64,000 nucleotides of DNA from GSA-30 sp036384435 (lineage in GTDB: Bacteria; Pseudomonadota; Gammaproteobacteria; Xanthomonadales; Rhodanobacteraceae), in the NCBI RefSeq assembly GCF_036384435.1, contig NZ_DASVMI010000135.1, forward strand, positions 1 to 64,000. The letters run 5' to 3'. The notes under the pieces were generated by a model. The model saw nothing but the letters and a program-made list of their open reading frames with translations. It ran no database searches and was not told the DNA's origin. Both the position numbers and the translations under genes were made by a program. Position 1 is the first letter of the stretch. Each line of letters starts with the position of its first letter. Shown here one piece after another: positions 6,884-15,077 of the stretch.

Positions 6884-9073
6884 ATGACTGACCCGATCCA
6901 TTCCTTCAGAACCAGCCTCATCGAGCCGTTGCCATTCGTCTATCGCCTGGCCGGCGCAACATTGCTCGCCATCGGCACTCCGCTTGCGGCGCAGGAGGCC
7001 GTCACGCTATCACCTGTCGCGGTCCAGGGGACGGTGCGGGCGTCTCGTATGGACAGCCCTGATCAACAGGCCCAGGTCAGCAAGACCGGAACGAAACTCG
7101 CCGACATTCCTGGCAGCGTACAGGTGATTCCGCGTGACCTGATGACCGAACAAGGCGCGGGCATGCTGCGGGACGTGATCGCTGATGCCAGCGGCGTCAA
7201 CACAGGCGGCCAGGACTCAAAAGGATATTTCGATCATTTCCTGATCCGCGGCCTGAATGCGCAGATCTACAGTGATGGATTTTCCGATGGCGATCAGTTG
7301 AGTGGCCTGTCGCACTCACTCAACGGCGTCGAGCGTATCGAAATCCTGGAAGGTCCCGGCTCTGCCCTGTTCGGCTCGGGTGCTCCCGGAGGCACCATCA
7401 ATGTCGTGCACTTCGCGCCCGCTTCGGTGCTGCATTACGGCGCAAGCGTACAGGTCGGATCTTTCGGCAGTCTGGTCAACAGCGACTACATAACCGGCCC
7501 GACCGGCGTCGATGGCCTGGATTACCGTGTCGATGCCGTGTTTTCGCACACCGATGGTTTTCGCGACCTCGACGGACGCGACCAGGAAATTCGCCCTGAT
7601 CTCCGTTGGCGCTGGGCAAACCACGTCACCGACTTCTCGCTCGATGCACGGCGTATCCATGAGACACCCGATTCCTACGGCCTGATCTATCAAAACGGGG
7701 TACCCATCCGTGATGTATCGATCGATGCCAAATATTCCTCGCCATTCGCCATGGCGCACTCAAAAGTACTGCGTCCCATCTTGACTGATCAGTGGACCAT
7801 CAACGACCTGCTTACCATCAATAACCGGCTCTCATTCCTACGCCGGAGCCTGAATGTGGTCGTCAACGGCGACAGTGCCAGCACCAAGATCAGCAACGGC
7901 CAGGTCGTCGCTCGCCAGTTACGCCAGCAGGATGATCGCAGCACCAGTTTCGACTATCAGCTTGAACCCCTGTGGCACTTCGCTACCGCAAACATTCACC
8001 ACAGCTTGCTGACCGGTCTGCAGTTCCAGCGCCAGACGCTGGCATCGCAGCGGACCACGGCGGACCTGCCCAATATCCCCGACGCCTTCCATCCGGTGGC
8101 ACCGGAATGGTCACTGGCCGATATCGATTTTCTCTGCGATGCCAAGCACTCGTGTGACCATGATCGACTCTCGGCCAAGTATTACGGTATCTATCTGACC
8201 GACCAGATCGACCTGAGCGACAAGCTCGAGCTACGCGCCGGCGTTCGCGAGGATCACTGGGATACCACCTTGCTTCCACTCATTACCGTACCCGGACGCT
8301 TCGGTACCGATGGCAGACCCTTGCTTGGAGGCATGACCGATCGCCGCCATGACACACCCTTCAACTGGAACCTGGGCGCGCTATACAAACTGACCGATTG
8401 GATGTCGCCCTATGCGGGCATTTCCAGTAGCCATCTGGCGAACTTCAACTCCGAGAATACACAGAACGGTGTGGGGGCCCCGGAGTCCGCGCTGCAATAC
8501 GAAGTGGGAATCAAGTTCAACATGCTGGCCGATCGTATCGTGTTCAACGCTGCCGCCTTCGACGTCAAGCGCAACCATGTCGCCGCCGCGACCACGTTGA
8601 ACGGCATTGAGACCGTGGTATTCGATGCACAGAAGACCCGTGGCTTTGAAGCTTCCATGGACGCCGCGCTTTCCGACTCGTGGCATCTGCTGGCGAACAT
8701 GACGCACCAGGACGCTTTTATTACCGATAACCCGCAGGGCATCACATCTGTAGGCCATCGCCCACAAGGAGCGCCCAACCTGCTTGGCAATCTATGGACC
8801 ACCTATCGCTTTGCCATCGGCGGTCTGAGCGGCTTCCAGATAGGCGCCGGACTGAACCATCAGTCGCACAGTTATAGCGACCTGACCAACGTCAACGGCA
8901 TCCCAGGCTACACGATTGCCCAGGGCATGCTGGGTTTCGACACCCCCCGCTGGGGTATCGACCTGAACATGCACAACCTGACCAATAGGCGCTATTTCAT
9001 TGCAGCCAATGGTGCTGGCGCGTATGTAGGCGAACGTAGGATCACCATGCTGACGGTGCACGCGGATTTTTGA
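6884..9073 (+). CDS. TonB-dependent siderophore receptor
   Basis: A 729-residue outer-membrane receptor for an iron-siderophore complex. Features in order are an N-terminal signal region with a hydrophobic core around residues 20-35 (cleavage near AAQEA); the plug domain with KLADIPGSVQVIPRDLM, the FLIRG signature and VERIEILEGPGSALFGSGAP (about residues 90-170); a 22-strand barrel region; and the terminal aromatic residue F in VHADF. This is the FhuA/FpvA/FcuA type with the TonB-siderophore pattern. The Fur box directly upstream supports iron repression. No biosynthesis or inner-membrane transporter gene lies next to it, so the ligand is unknown and may be a xenosiderophore. Confidence 0.92.
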   Translation: MTDPIHSFRTSLIEPLPFVYRLAGATLLAIGTPLAAQEAVTLSPVAVQGTVRASRMDSPDQQAQVSKTGTKLADIPGSVQVIPRDLMTEQGAGMLRDVIADASGVNTGGQDSKGYFDHFLIRGLNAQIYSDGFSDGDQLSGLSHSLNGVERIEILEGPGSALFGSGAPGGTINVVHFAPASVLHYGASVQVGSFGSLVNSDYITGPTGVDGLDYRVDAVFSHTDGFRDLDGRDQEIRPDLRWRWANHVTDFSLDARRIHETPDSYGLIYQNGVPIRDVSIDAKYSSPFAMAHSKVLRPILTDQWTINDLLTINNRLSFLRRSLNVVVNGDSASTKISNGQVVARQLRQQDDRSTSFDYQLEPLWHFATANIHHSLLTGLQFQRQTLASQRTTADLPNIPDAFHPVAPEWSLADIDFLCDAKHSCDHDRLSAKYYGIYLTDQIDLSDKLELRAGVREDHWDTTLLPLITVPGRFGTDGRPLLGGMTDRRHDTPFNWNLGALYKLTDWMSPYAGISSSHLANFNSENTQNGVGAPESALQYEVGIKFNMLADRIVFNAAAFDVKRNHVAAATTLNGIETVVFDAQKTRGFEASMDAALSDSWHLLANMTHQDAFITDNPQGITSVGHRPQGAPNLLGNLWTTYRFAIGGLSGFQIGAGLNHQSHSYSDLTNVNGIPGYTIAQGMLGFDTPRWGIDLNMHNLTNRRYFIAANGAGAYVGERRITMLTVHADF

Positions 9074-9351
9074 TGATTCGTTTCGCAAACCGTGTACGGT
9101 CATGGCGTACGGATTGGGGACTACATCGCTAAGCGCACCACTACGGCATCTGACGACGGCGCGACTGAAGTCACTACCTGCGACTAGATGAACGTCGCGG
9201 CGGGAGAGCCAGCCATGTGACGCGCTTTTGACCTTAAATGAACCATTTTTCGGCATGATATGAACACATGCCAGCGTCAGTATGGGATGTACGGCATCCA
9301 TCGCAGACATGCCAGGGCATCAGCCGCCAAACAAATCTACAAGGAACGACC

Positions 9352-9654
9352 ATGAAATTTCGCAAGTCCATCGTTGCACTGGTATTGATCGCCCTACCGC
9401 TGCTGGCCCATGCCTCCTGCGACACGGTCAAATCCGATATCGATGCCAAACTCAAGGCGAAAAACCTTGACAATTACAGCCTCGACGTCGTTTCGGCCGA
9501 TCAGGCGGATAGCAGCGGCGGCAAGGTCGTCGGACACTGCGGAGGCACGAAGGCCATCGTGTACACCCGTGGACAGTCCAAGGCGAGCAGCGACGACTCA
9601 GGCAAGGCATCATCGTCGCCCGCGCCAGCGTCATCGACTCAGAGCGGCGGCTGA
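9352..9654 (+). CDS. Small secreted DUF1161 family protein
   Basis: 100 residues. A signal peptide MKFRKSIVALVLIALPLLAHA is followed by the DUF1161 core CDTVKSDIDAKLKAKNLDNY and a conserved second cysteine (GHCGGTKAIVY); the tail is rich in Ser, Ala and Gln. The ATG at 9352 is chosen because it begins the signal peptide and has an AAGGA element 6 bases upstream. DUF1161 proteins are small periplasmic proteins of unknown role; the two cysteines probably form a disulfide. The gene is monocistronic and faces the tRNA-Asn gene tail to tail. Confidence 0.8.
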   Translation: MKFRKSIVALVLIALPLLAHASCDTVKSDIDAKLKAKNLDNYSLDVVSADQADSSGGKVVGHCGGTKAIVYTRGQSKASSDDSGKASSSPAPASSTQSGG

Positions 9655-9694
9655 TCACCCGACGAATTTGCAGCGCTTGCCGAAACGCTGAAAC

Positions 9695-9724
9695 AAAAAA
9701 AGGCCTACACGAAGGTAGGCCTTT
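9695..9724 (-). terminator. Terminator of tRNA-Asn
   Basis: Inverted repeat AAAGGCCTAC / GTAGGCCTTT around a 6-base loop. On the minus strand it is followed by a run of seven T residues, directly downstream of the tRNA-Asn gene. It may also help stop transcripts of the DUF1161 gene from the other side. Confidence 0.85.
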
Positions 9725-9730
9725 CGAATT

Positions 9731-9807
9731 TGGCGCCCGAAGTTGGACTCGAACCAACGACCCCCTGATTAACAGTCAAGTGCTCTAACCGGCTGAGCTA
9801 TTCGGGC
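9731..9807 (-). tRNA. tRNA-Asn (anticodon GTT)
   Basis: A cloverleaf reads from 9807 downward. The acceptor GCCCGAA pairs with TTCGGGC, with G as discriminator and an encoded CCA. The D arm is GCTCAGCCGGTTAGAGC, the anticodon arm CTTGA-CTGTTAA-TCAGG gives anticodon GTT, and the T arm contains GTTCGAGTCC. Length is 77 bases. Confidence 0.97.
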
Positions 9808-9874
9808 GGGGTGAGCTGCATAGTTTGCGTAATGGGCTGGGGCCTGTCAAGCGGCCCCAGCCATGGCGAAAAGC

Positions 9875-11278
9875 TCAGCCAGCCAGTACCTTGTAGCAAG
9901 GCACGTAGGCGCTGCCGCCAGGCAGCTTCATGCGGTGCTGGACCACGAAGGCTTTCAGCAGTTCGTCCAGGGCACGCATGATGCCGGCTTCGCCATCGAT
10001 CTCGAATGGCCCGTGCTCCTCGATGGCTCGGATACCCTCTTCCTTGACGTTTCCGGCCACGATGCCGGAGAACGCGCGACGCAGGTCCGCGGCCAGTTCA
10101 TGGCGCGGACGGTCGCGATGAATGGCTAGGCCGCGCATGGCCTCGTGGGTCGGGCGGAATGGCATCTGGAAGGCAAACGGGATGCTCAGCGACCAGTTGA
10201 AGAAGAACGCGTCCTTGTTGTCCAGGCGGTAGTTGCGCACCTTTTCAATGCCACGCACCATCGCACGTGCCACGGCGGCCGGATCGTCGACGATGATCTG
10301 GTAGTGCTGGGCCGCTTCGTCACCCAGAGACAGGCGCAGGAAGCGATCGATCTGTTCGAAATAGGCCGCCGACTGCTTCGGGCCGGTCAGGATCAGCGGA
10401 AACGGAATGCCCGCGTTGTCCGGATGCAGCAGGATGCCCAACAGATACAGGATTTCTTCGGCCGTCCCCACGCCGCCCGGGAATACGATGATGCCGTGGG
10501 AGATGCGCACGAAGGCTTCCAGGCGCTTCTCGATGTCCGGCATGATCACCAGGTGATTGACGATCGGATTCGGCGACTCGGCTGCGATGATGCCGGGTTC
10601 GGTGATGCCGATATAGCGGTTGTGCTTGCGGCGCTGCTTGGCATGGGCGATCGTAGCGCCTTTCATCGGCCCCTTCATCGCACCCGGGCCGCAACCTGTG
10701 CAGATATCCATGCCGCGCAGGCCCAGCTGGTAACCGACCTGCTTGGTGTATTCATACTCGTCGCGCGAAATCGAGTGACCGCCCCAGCACACCACCAGGT
10801 TCGGATCGATCTGCGGCTTGAGGATACGTGCGTTGCGCAGGATCTCGAACACGGCATGGGTCAGACCCACGGTGTCGTCAAGGTCGAAGCCGCCCTGCTC
10901 GAGCTGCGTGGACACGTAAACGATGTCGCGTACCACAGCCACTAACAGTTCATTGATACCGCGGATGATCTGGCCGTCGACGAAGGCCTGAGCGGGCGCA
11001 TGGGAAAGCTCGATCTTGATGCCACGGTCCTGCTGCAACACCTGGATATCGAAATCGGGGTATTGCTCGAGAATGCCGCGTGGATCATCGCTCATGCTGC
11101 CAGAGGTCAGCACGGCCAGCGCACAGCGGCGCAACAGCATGTGCATGCCCGAACCGCTGGCGTCGCGCAAGCGGGCCACTTCGTTACGGGAAAGAATATC
11201 CAGGCCACCGGCGGGCGAAATACGCGCGCTGACGGTGCCGGGGCGGCTGCTGGTCTTGCCAGCGTGTACTGCACTCAT
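9875..11278 (-). CDS. ppnN: Nucleotide 5'-monophosphate nucleosidase (LOG family, PpnN type)
   Basis: 467 residues. PpnN splits purine and pyrimidine nucleoside monophosphates into base and ribose 5-phosphate and, in E. coli, is activated by (p)ppGpp. The protein has the three-part PpnN layout: an N-terminal domain, a central Rossmann-like LOG/lysine-decarboxylase domain with the catalytic PGGVGTAEE motif (about residues 264-272) preceded by GCGPGAMKGPM, and a C-terminal domain. Length agrees with E. coli PpnN (454). The gene is monocistronic and ends 68 bases before tRNA-Asn. Older annotations as lysine decarboxylase are incorrect for this family. Confidence 0.88.
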   Translation of the reverse strand: MSAVHAGKTSSRPGTVSARISPAGGLDILSRNEVARLRDASGSGMHMLLRRCALAVLTSGSMSDDPRGILEQYPDFDIQVLQQDRGIKIELSHAPAQAFVDGQIIRGINELLVAVVRDIVYVSTQLEQGGFDLDDTVGLTHAVFEILRNARILKPQIDPNLVVCWGGHSISRDEYEYTKQVGYQLGLRGMDICTGCGPGAMKGPMKGATIAHAKQRRKHNRYIGITEPGIIAAESPNPIVNHLVIMPDIEKRLEAFVRISHGIIVFPGGVGTAEEILYLLGILLHPDNAGIPFPLILTGPKQSAAYFEQIDRFLRLSLGDEAAQHYQIIVDDPAAVARAMVRGIEKVRNYRLDNKDAFFFNWSLSIPFAFQMPFRPTHEAMRGLAIHRDRPRHELAADLRRAFSGIVAGNVKEEGIRAIEEHGPFEIDGEAGIMRALDELLKAFVVQHRMKLPGGSAYVPCYKVLAG

Positions 11279-11379
11279 CGATCTGTCTCCTAAGAGCCGC
11301 GCCCTCGCGGCTTCGATGTCCGTGGCTTTTCTTTGGCGGACCGCCTAGCTTCCCGTGCCCACCCCCTCGGGGTCAAGAC

Positions 11380-11412
11380 AAAAAAAGACCGGTGCCTGGT
11401 GGGGCACCGGTC
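11380..11412 (-). terminator. Terminator of the Oar-like receptor gene
   Basis: A 10-bp perfect stem GACCGGTGCC / GGCACCGGTC with a 6-base loop is followed on the minus strand by seven T residues. It lies 30 bases after the stop of the receptor gene at 11442. Confidence 0.9.
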
Positions 11413-11441
11413 CTTGGGACAAACCCTTCGCAAGCTTTTGC

Positions 11442-14400
11442 TTAGAAGGTGTACTTCAGGGTCAACAGAACTGACCAGCGCTGAGCGAGGTCGTCGTTGT
11501 TGTTGATGTAGGTGGGAATCGGCAACGGCTGATAGTTGTTCTGACCGCCCTGGCTGTAGTTGGTACAGCCAGCACGGCCGCCGCAATTGATGTTGTAGAT
11601 ATATTTGCCGGTCGCCGGATCGACGCCTGCGTAGTCAGCCAGCGCACGACCACCGGGGAACGCCACTCGCTTCTCGATACCCCAATGCTTATTGAGCAGG
11701 TTCGTGAAGTTGTAGACATCCAGGCGCACAACGCCCTTGTTGCCCTTGAAGATGCCCGGCACTTCCTGGCTGAAGCTCAGGTCGATCTGGTTGATCCAGC
11801 CAGCACGATCGCCGTTACGCGACGCCACTTTGCCCTGGTGATCACGCAGATAGTCGTTCTTCTGGATGTAGTTGTAGAACGACTGCACCAATGCGGGGTC
11901 GGCCGCCGTGAATTTGCCGTTCTTGTCGAACGAACCGAAAATCACGTCGCCCTGGCGCGGGATATAGGCCAGGTCGTTGCTGTAGCCATCGCCATTGGCA
12001 TCGTTGCCGAACACCCAGCTATACGGGGAGGCCGAGTGGCCGTCGTAGAAGATGCTGGCGCTGGTGGTGTAGTCGCCGAAGAACCGATGCTGCCAGTTCA
12101 ACGACGCGATCACGCGACGCGGGACCGAATAGTTCGACGTGCTGGCCGCGTTTTCGTTGGAGTTGTAGACGTAGTTGTTGCTGTAGTTGGAGTTGGCGAC
12201 GGAGGACGTACCCGGGTTCACTTCCGTCGAACGGCTCCAGGTGAAGCCGATCATGCCCGACCAGTCATCCGAGAACGGCTTCTTCAACGACAACGCGATG
12301 CTGTCGGCCGTGCCCTTGCTGCTGTTGGCCAGGTTGATCGAGGTGCCGGAGAACGCCGGGTTGGCGCCCGCACGCGGCGTGGCCTTGAGGTTAGCCGCCG
12401 TGATGCCCGGATCGGTCAGGTTCTTGTAATACGACACACGGCCGTCCGGCAGCACGTGCTGCGGAGCGCCCAGGTTGATGTTCTGGAACCAGATCGCGTT
12501 GCGCTGATCGATGTGCTGGTAGTCAGCCGTCGCGACCAGGCCCCACCACGGCAGCTCCTTGTCGAAGCCCAGGCTGAGCTTCCAAGCCGTGGGGATCTTC
12601 CAGTCTGGTGAGATGGTGTTGATGGTGATCTGGCCGGTGCCAGCCGGACCATTGTTCTGGTGGTGCGCATCAGGGCTGAACGGCAACGTCGTACCGCTAC
12701 ATACCGGGTTGAGCGTCGGGCCACAGCTGTACTGTACCTGGGTCACGCCAGAGTTGGAGAAGATGTTACCGAGCCATACGGCTGGCTGGTTGGTCACGAA
12801 CAGGCCAGCACCGCCGCGCAACTGGGTCATGTGCTCAGTGTCGAAGGTGTAGTTGAACGACAGGCGCGGCTGCACGACGCGGTGACCGTCGATGGTGTAT
12901 TGGTTGGTCTGGCCGTAGGTGGCTGCGTACTTGCTGTTGTACAGCGGCTTGTCGTCCATGCGCGGGATATCTACGCGAAACCCGTACTGCACAGACAGAT
13001 TGTTGTTCACCTGCCACGTATCCTGCAGGAACAGGCCCCACTGGTTCAGACTGTAATTCGCGGCGACGTCGTTCAGGCCCAGGCCATCGGCCGGGCGATT
13101 GTAGCGGTACTGGTAGTACTGGCCAGCCAGGAAATTGGCGAGGCCGTTGGAACCGTTGGGAACATCCTCGAACACGTAGCTGCCGAAGTAATTCTGCAGG
13201 AACAAGTTGTAGTACTTGTCACGCTCGTAATCGAAACCGCCCTTGATGGTGTGATCGCCAAGGTACAGCGTGCCAGCCCATGCGGCGTTCCAGGTCTTGA
13301 CCTTCAGCACGTTGGCCTGGCTGGAGTATTCGGTGCCGAATTCCACCGCCGGGCCGCCGAAAGCAACCGGATACACGGTGACGTCGGGCATGTCCACGCC
13401 GTTGTACGGCCCACGCAGCTGGTTGAAGTTCGCGTACGACACCGTGGTGTCGGTGGAGAACACGTCGGACCAGTCGTCGTAGAAGTGCAGCGCGTAGCCC
13501 TTGTTGTCGACGTGGGTCTTGTACCAGCCGCTGGAGAGCACGAGCTTGGTCGTGCTGCCGGTGATGATGGGCTTGTTTTCCTTGGTCTGCGTATAGGTGA
13601 AGCTGGCGCGGTGGTTATCGGCGATGTTCCAGTCCAGCTTGGCCAGGTAACGCTTGTCGACCAGGTTGGAGTTGCCGCCGCCGACCGAACCCAGGTCCTG
13701 GGTGATGCCCATGGCCTTGGCGATGTCGCGTACCTGCTGCACCTGGGCATTGGTCAGGCCCTTGATCGGCGTGGCAGCGCCGGAGTCTTCGGGACCATAG
13801 GGGCTGCCGGAACCGATCTGCTTGCTCTTTTCAGCCGATGCGAAGAAAAACAGCTTGTCCTTGATGATCGGGCCGCCGACGGTGGCGCCCATGGTGTACT
13901 GGCGATCGAAGCCGGCATACGGCTTGTCCTGCTCGTTGTCACCGATCATGTTCTGGTTCTGGAACGCGTAGTACACCGAACCATGGAAATCGTTGGTGCC
14001 GCTCTTGGTCACGGCGTTGACGTTGGCGCCAATGCCACGACGGGTAGCCACGTCGTAGTTCGCCGTCGAGATGTTGTATTCCTCGATCGTGTCCTGCGAA
14101 ATCGGCGTGCCCAGGGTCGGCAGGCCGTTGGCATTCAGGCCGAACGGATCGTTGGCGCTCACCGAATCGACGGTGATGTTGTTGTAGCGGCTGTTCTGGC
14201 CAACGGCCGAGATCTCGCCACGCGCACGGTCGGTAATCACCACGCGCGGATCGAGGCGCACGATGTTCTGGATCGAGCGGCCGGGCGTCGGCGTGGCTTG
14301 CAGCTCACGCTGCGACACGTTGGTGGCGATGCCCTTGTTGTCCGGGGTGAAGGTCTGCGACAGCGAATTGGCCGAGACGGTGATCGCCTGGAGGTCCTTG

Positions 14401-14756
14401 GCCGACTGGGCCTGTGAGCCGGACAACGTCAGGTTGACGGCTGTATCGGCGGCAAGTTGCAGGTACACACCGTCCTGCTCGCTCTGCACACCGTCCTTGT
14501 CGACCTTGATGTCGAACGGACCGCCCACGCGCAGGCCCTGGGCCGAGTAACGGCCGCTGGCGTCCGTCTGCGTGGTCTTGGTGGTACCCGAGGGGGCATG
14601 AACGATCTGGACATTGGCGCCCACGACCGGCTGGCCATTGGCGTCGACGATGCGGCCGCTGATCGAGGATGAGGTGTCCTGTGCCAGTACCGGCGTGGCG
14701 GCTAGAAGCGCAGTGATAGCTAACGGCAGCACTTTCGTGCGGAGACGGAGATTCAT
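11442..14756 (-). CDS. Oar-like TonB-dependent receptor with N-terminal carboxypeptidase-regulatory-like domain
   Basis: A 1104-residue outer-membrane receptor. From the N-terminus it has a signal peptide ending at TPVLAQ (about residue 26); a CarboxypepD_reg-like Ig fold (SGRIVDANGQPVVGANVQIV, about 30-115); a plug region with TPTPGRSIQNIVRLDPRVV and ANVNAVTKSGTNDFHGSVYY; and a large barrel. It ends in LTLKYTF, the aromatic-terminal signal for BAM insertion. This is the Oar type, linked in other bacteria to adhesion, vesicle cargo or uptake of large substrates. I set the start at 14756 (MNLRLRTKVLPLA), because it begins the signal peptide and has AAGGGG upstream. A possible promoter (TTGCGT, 18 bases, TAATAT) lies near 14920-14955. 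The ligand is unknown. Confidence 0.88.
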   Translation of the reverse strand: MNLRLRTKVLPLAITALLAATPVLAQDTSSSISGRIVDANGQPVVGANVQIVHAPSGTTKTTQTDASGRYSAQGLRVGGPFDIKVDKDGVQSEQDGVYLQLAADTAVNLTLSGSQAQSAKDLQAITVSANSLSQTFTPDNKGIATNVSQRELQATPTPGRSIQNIVRLDPRVVITDRARGEISAVGQNSRYNNITVDSVSANDPFGLNANGLPTLGTPISQDTIEEYNISTANYDVATRRGIGANVNAVTKSGTNDFHGSVYYAFQNQNMIGDNEQDKPYAGFDRQYTMGATVGGPIIKDKLFFFASAEKSKQIGSGSPYGPEDSGAATPIKGLTNAQVQQVRDIAKAMGITQDLGSVGGGNSNLVDKRYLAKLDWNIADNHRASFTYTQTKENKPIITGSTTKLVLSSGWYKTHVDNKGYALHFYDDWSDVFSTDTTVSYANFNQLRGPYNGVDMPDVTVYPVAFGGPAVEFGTEYSSQANVLKVKTWNAAWAGTLYLGDHTIKGGFDYERDKYYNLFLQNYFGSYVFEDVPNGSNGLANFLAGQYYQYRYNRPADGLGLNDVAANYSLNQWGLFLQDTWQVNNNLSVQYGFRVDIPRMDDKPLYNSKYAATYGQTNQYTIDGHRVVQPRLSFNYTFDTEHMTQLRGGAGLFVTNQPAVWLGNIFSNSGVTQVQYSCGPTLNPVCSGTTLPFSPDAHHQNNGPAGTGQITINTISPDWKIPTAWKLSLGFDKELPWWGLVATADYQHIDQRNAIWFQNINLGAPQHVLPDGRVSYYKNLTDPGITAANLKATPRAGANPAFSGTSINLANSSKGTADSIALSLKKPFSDDWSGMIGFTWSRSTEVNPGTSSVANSNYSNNYVYNSNENAASTSNYSVPRRVIASLNWQHRFFGDYTTSASIFYDGHSASPYSWVFGNDANGDGYSNDLAYIPRQGDVIFGSFDKNGKFTAADPALVQSFYNYIQKNDYLRDHQGKVASRNGDRAGWINQIDLSFSQEVPGIFKGNKGVVRLDVYNFTNLLNKHWGIEKRVAFPGGRALADYAGVDPATGKYIYNINCGGRAGCTNYSQGGQNNYQPLPIPTYINNNDDLAQRWSVLLTLKYTF

Positions 14757-14994
14757 CGAGTTGTAACCCCTTGAGAGTTCGTAACAAAAAACTGTCCGGG
14801 GCCAGCTGAGGAGATCCCGTGTCTCCTTGCCGTTAAGCACAAATGGCTGATTCCCCTAATTTTTATTAACGCTCGCCATGCCGCGAGAAGCGACGGACGC
14901 AAAAACGTTCGGGCAACTGTAGTCGTAGCATATTACAGTTTCGTAACTTTTTGACGCAATTCTCACATCACCCTCCAAGTTCTTGCCCTGAAAC

Positions 14995-15022
14995 AAAAAA
15001 AACCGGCCCCTTGCGGGGCCGG
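14995..15022 (-). terminator. Terminator of the second TonB-dependent receptor gene
   Basis: CCGGCCCC / GGGGCCGG stem with a TTGC tetraloop; on the minus strand it is followed by eight T residues. It is 56 bases downstream of the receptor stop at 15078 and so separates the two receptor genes. Confidence 0.9.
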
Positions 15023-15077
15023 CCGTGGGTGGTTTCTGCCGGTCAGGCCAGAGCCTAGCCGGTAACAGCATCAGCGC

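Noticed and set aside
10145..10945. A 266-codon plus-strand open frame inside ppnN
   Set aside because: Antisense to ppnN; no family features.
12660..14417. A 585-codon plus-strand open frame inside the Oar-like receptor gene
   Set aside because: It is antisense to a clear TonB-dependent receptor, rich in Val, Gly and Arg as expected from the complement of high-GC codons, and has no recognisable domain.
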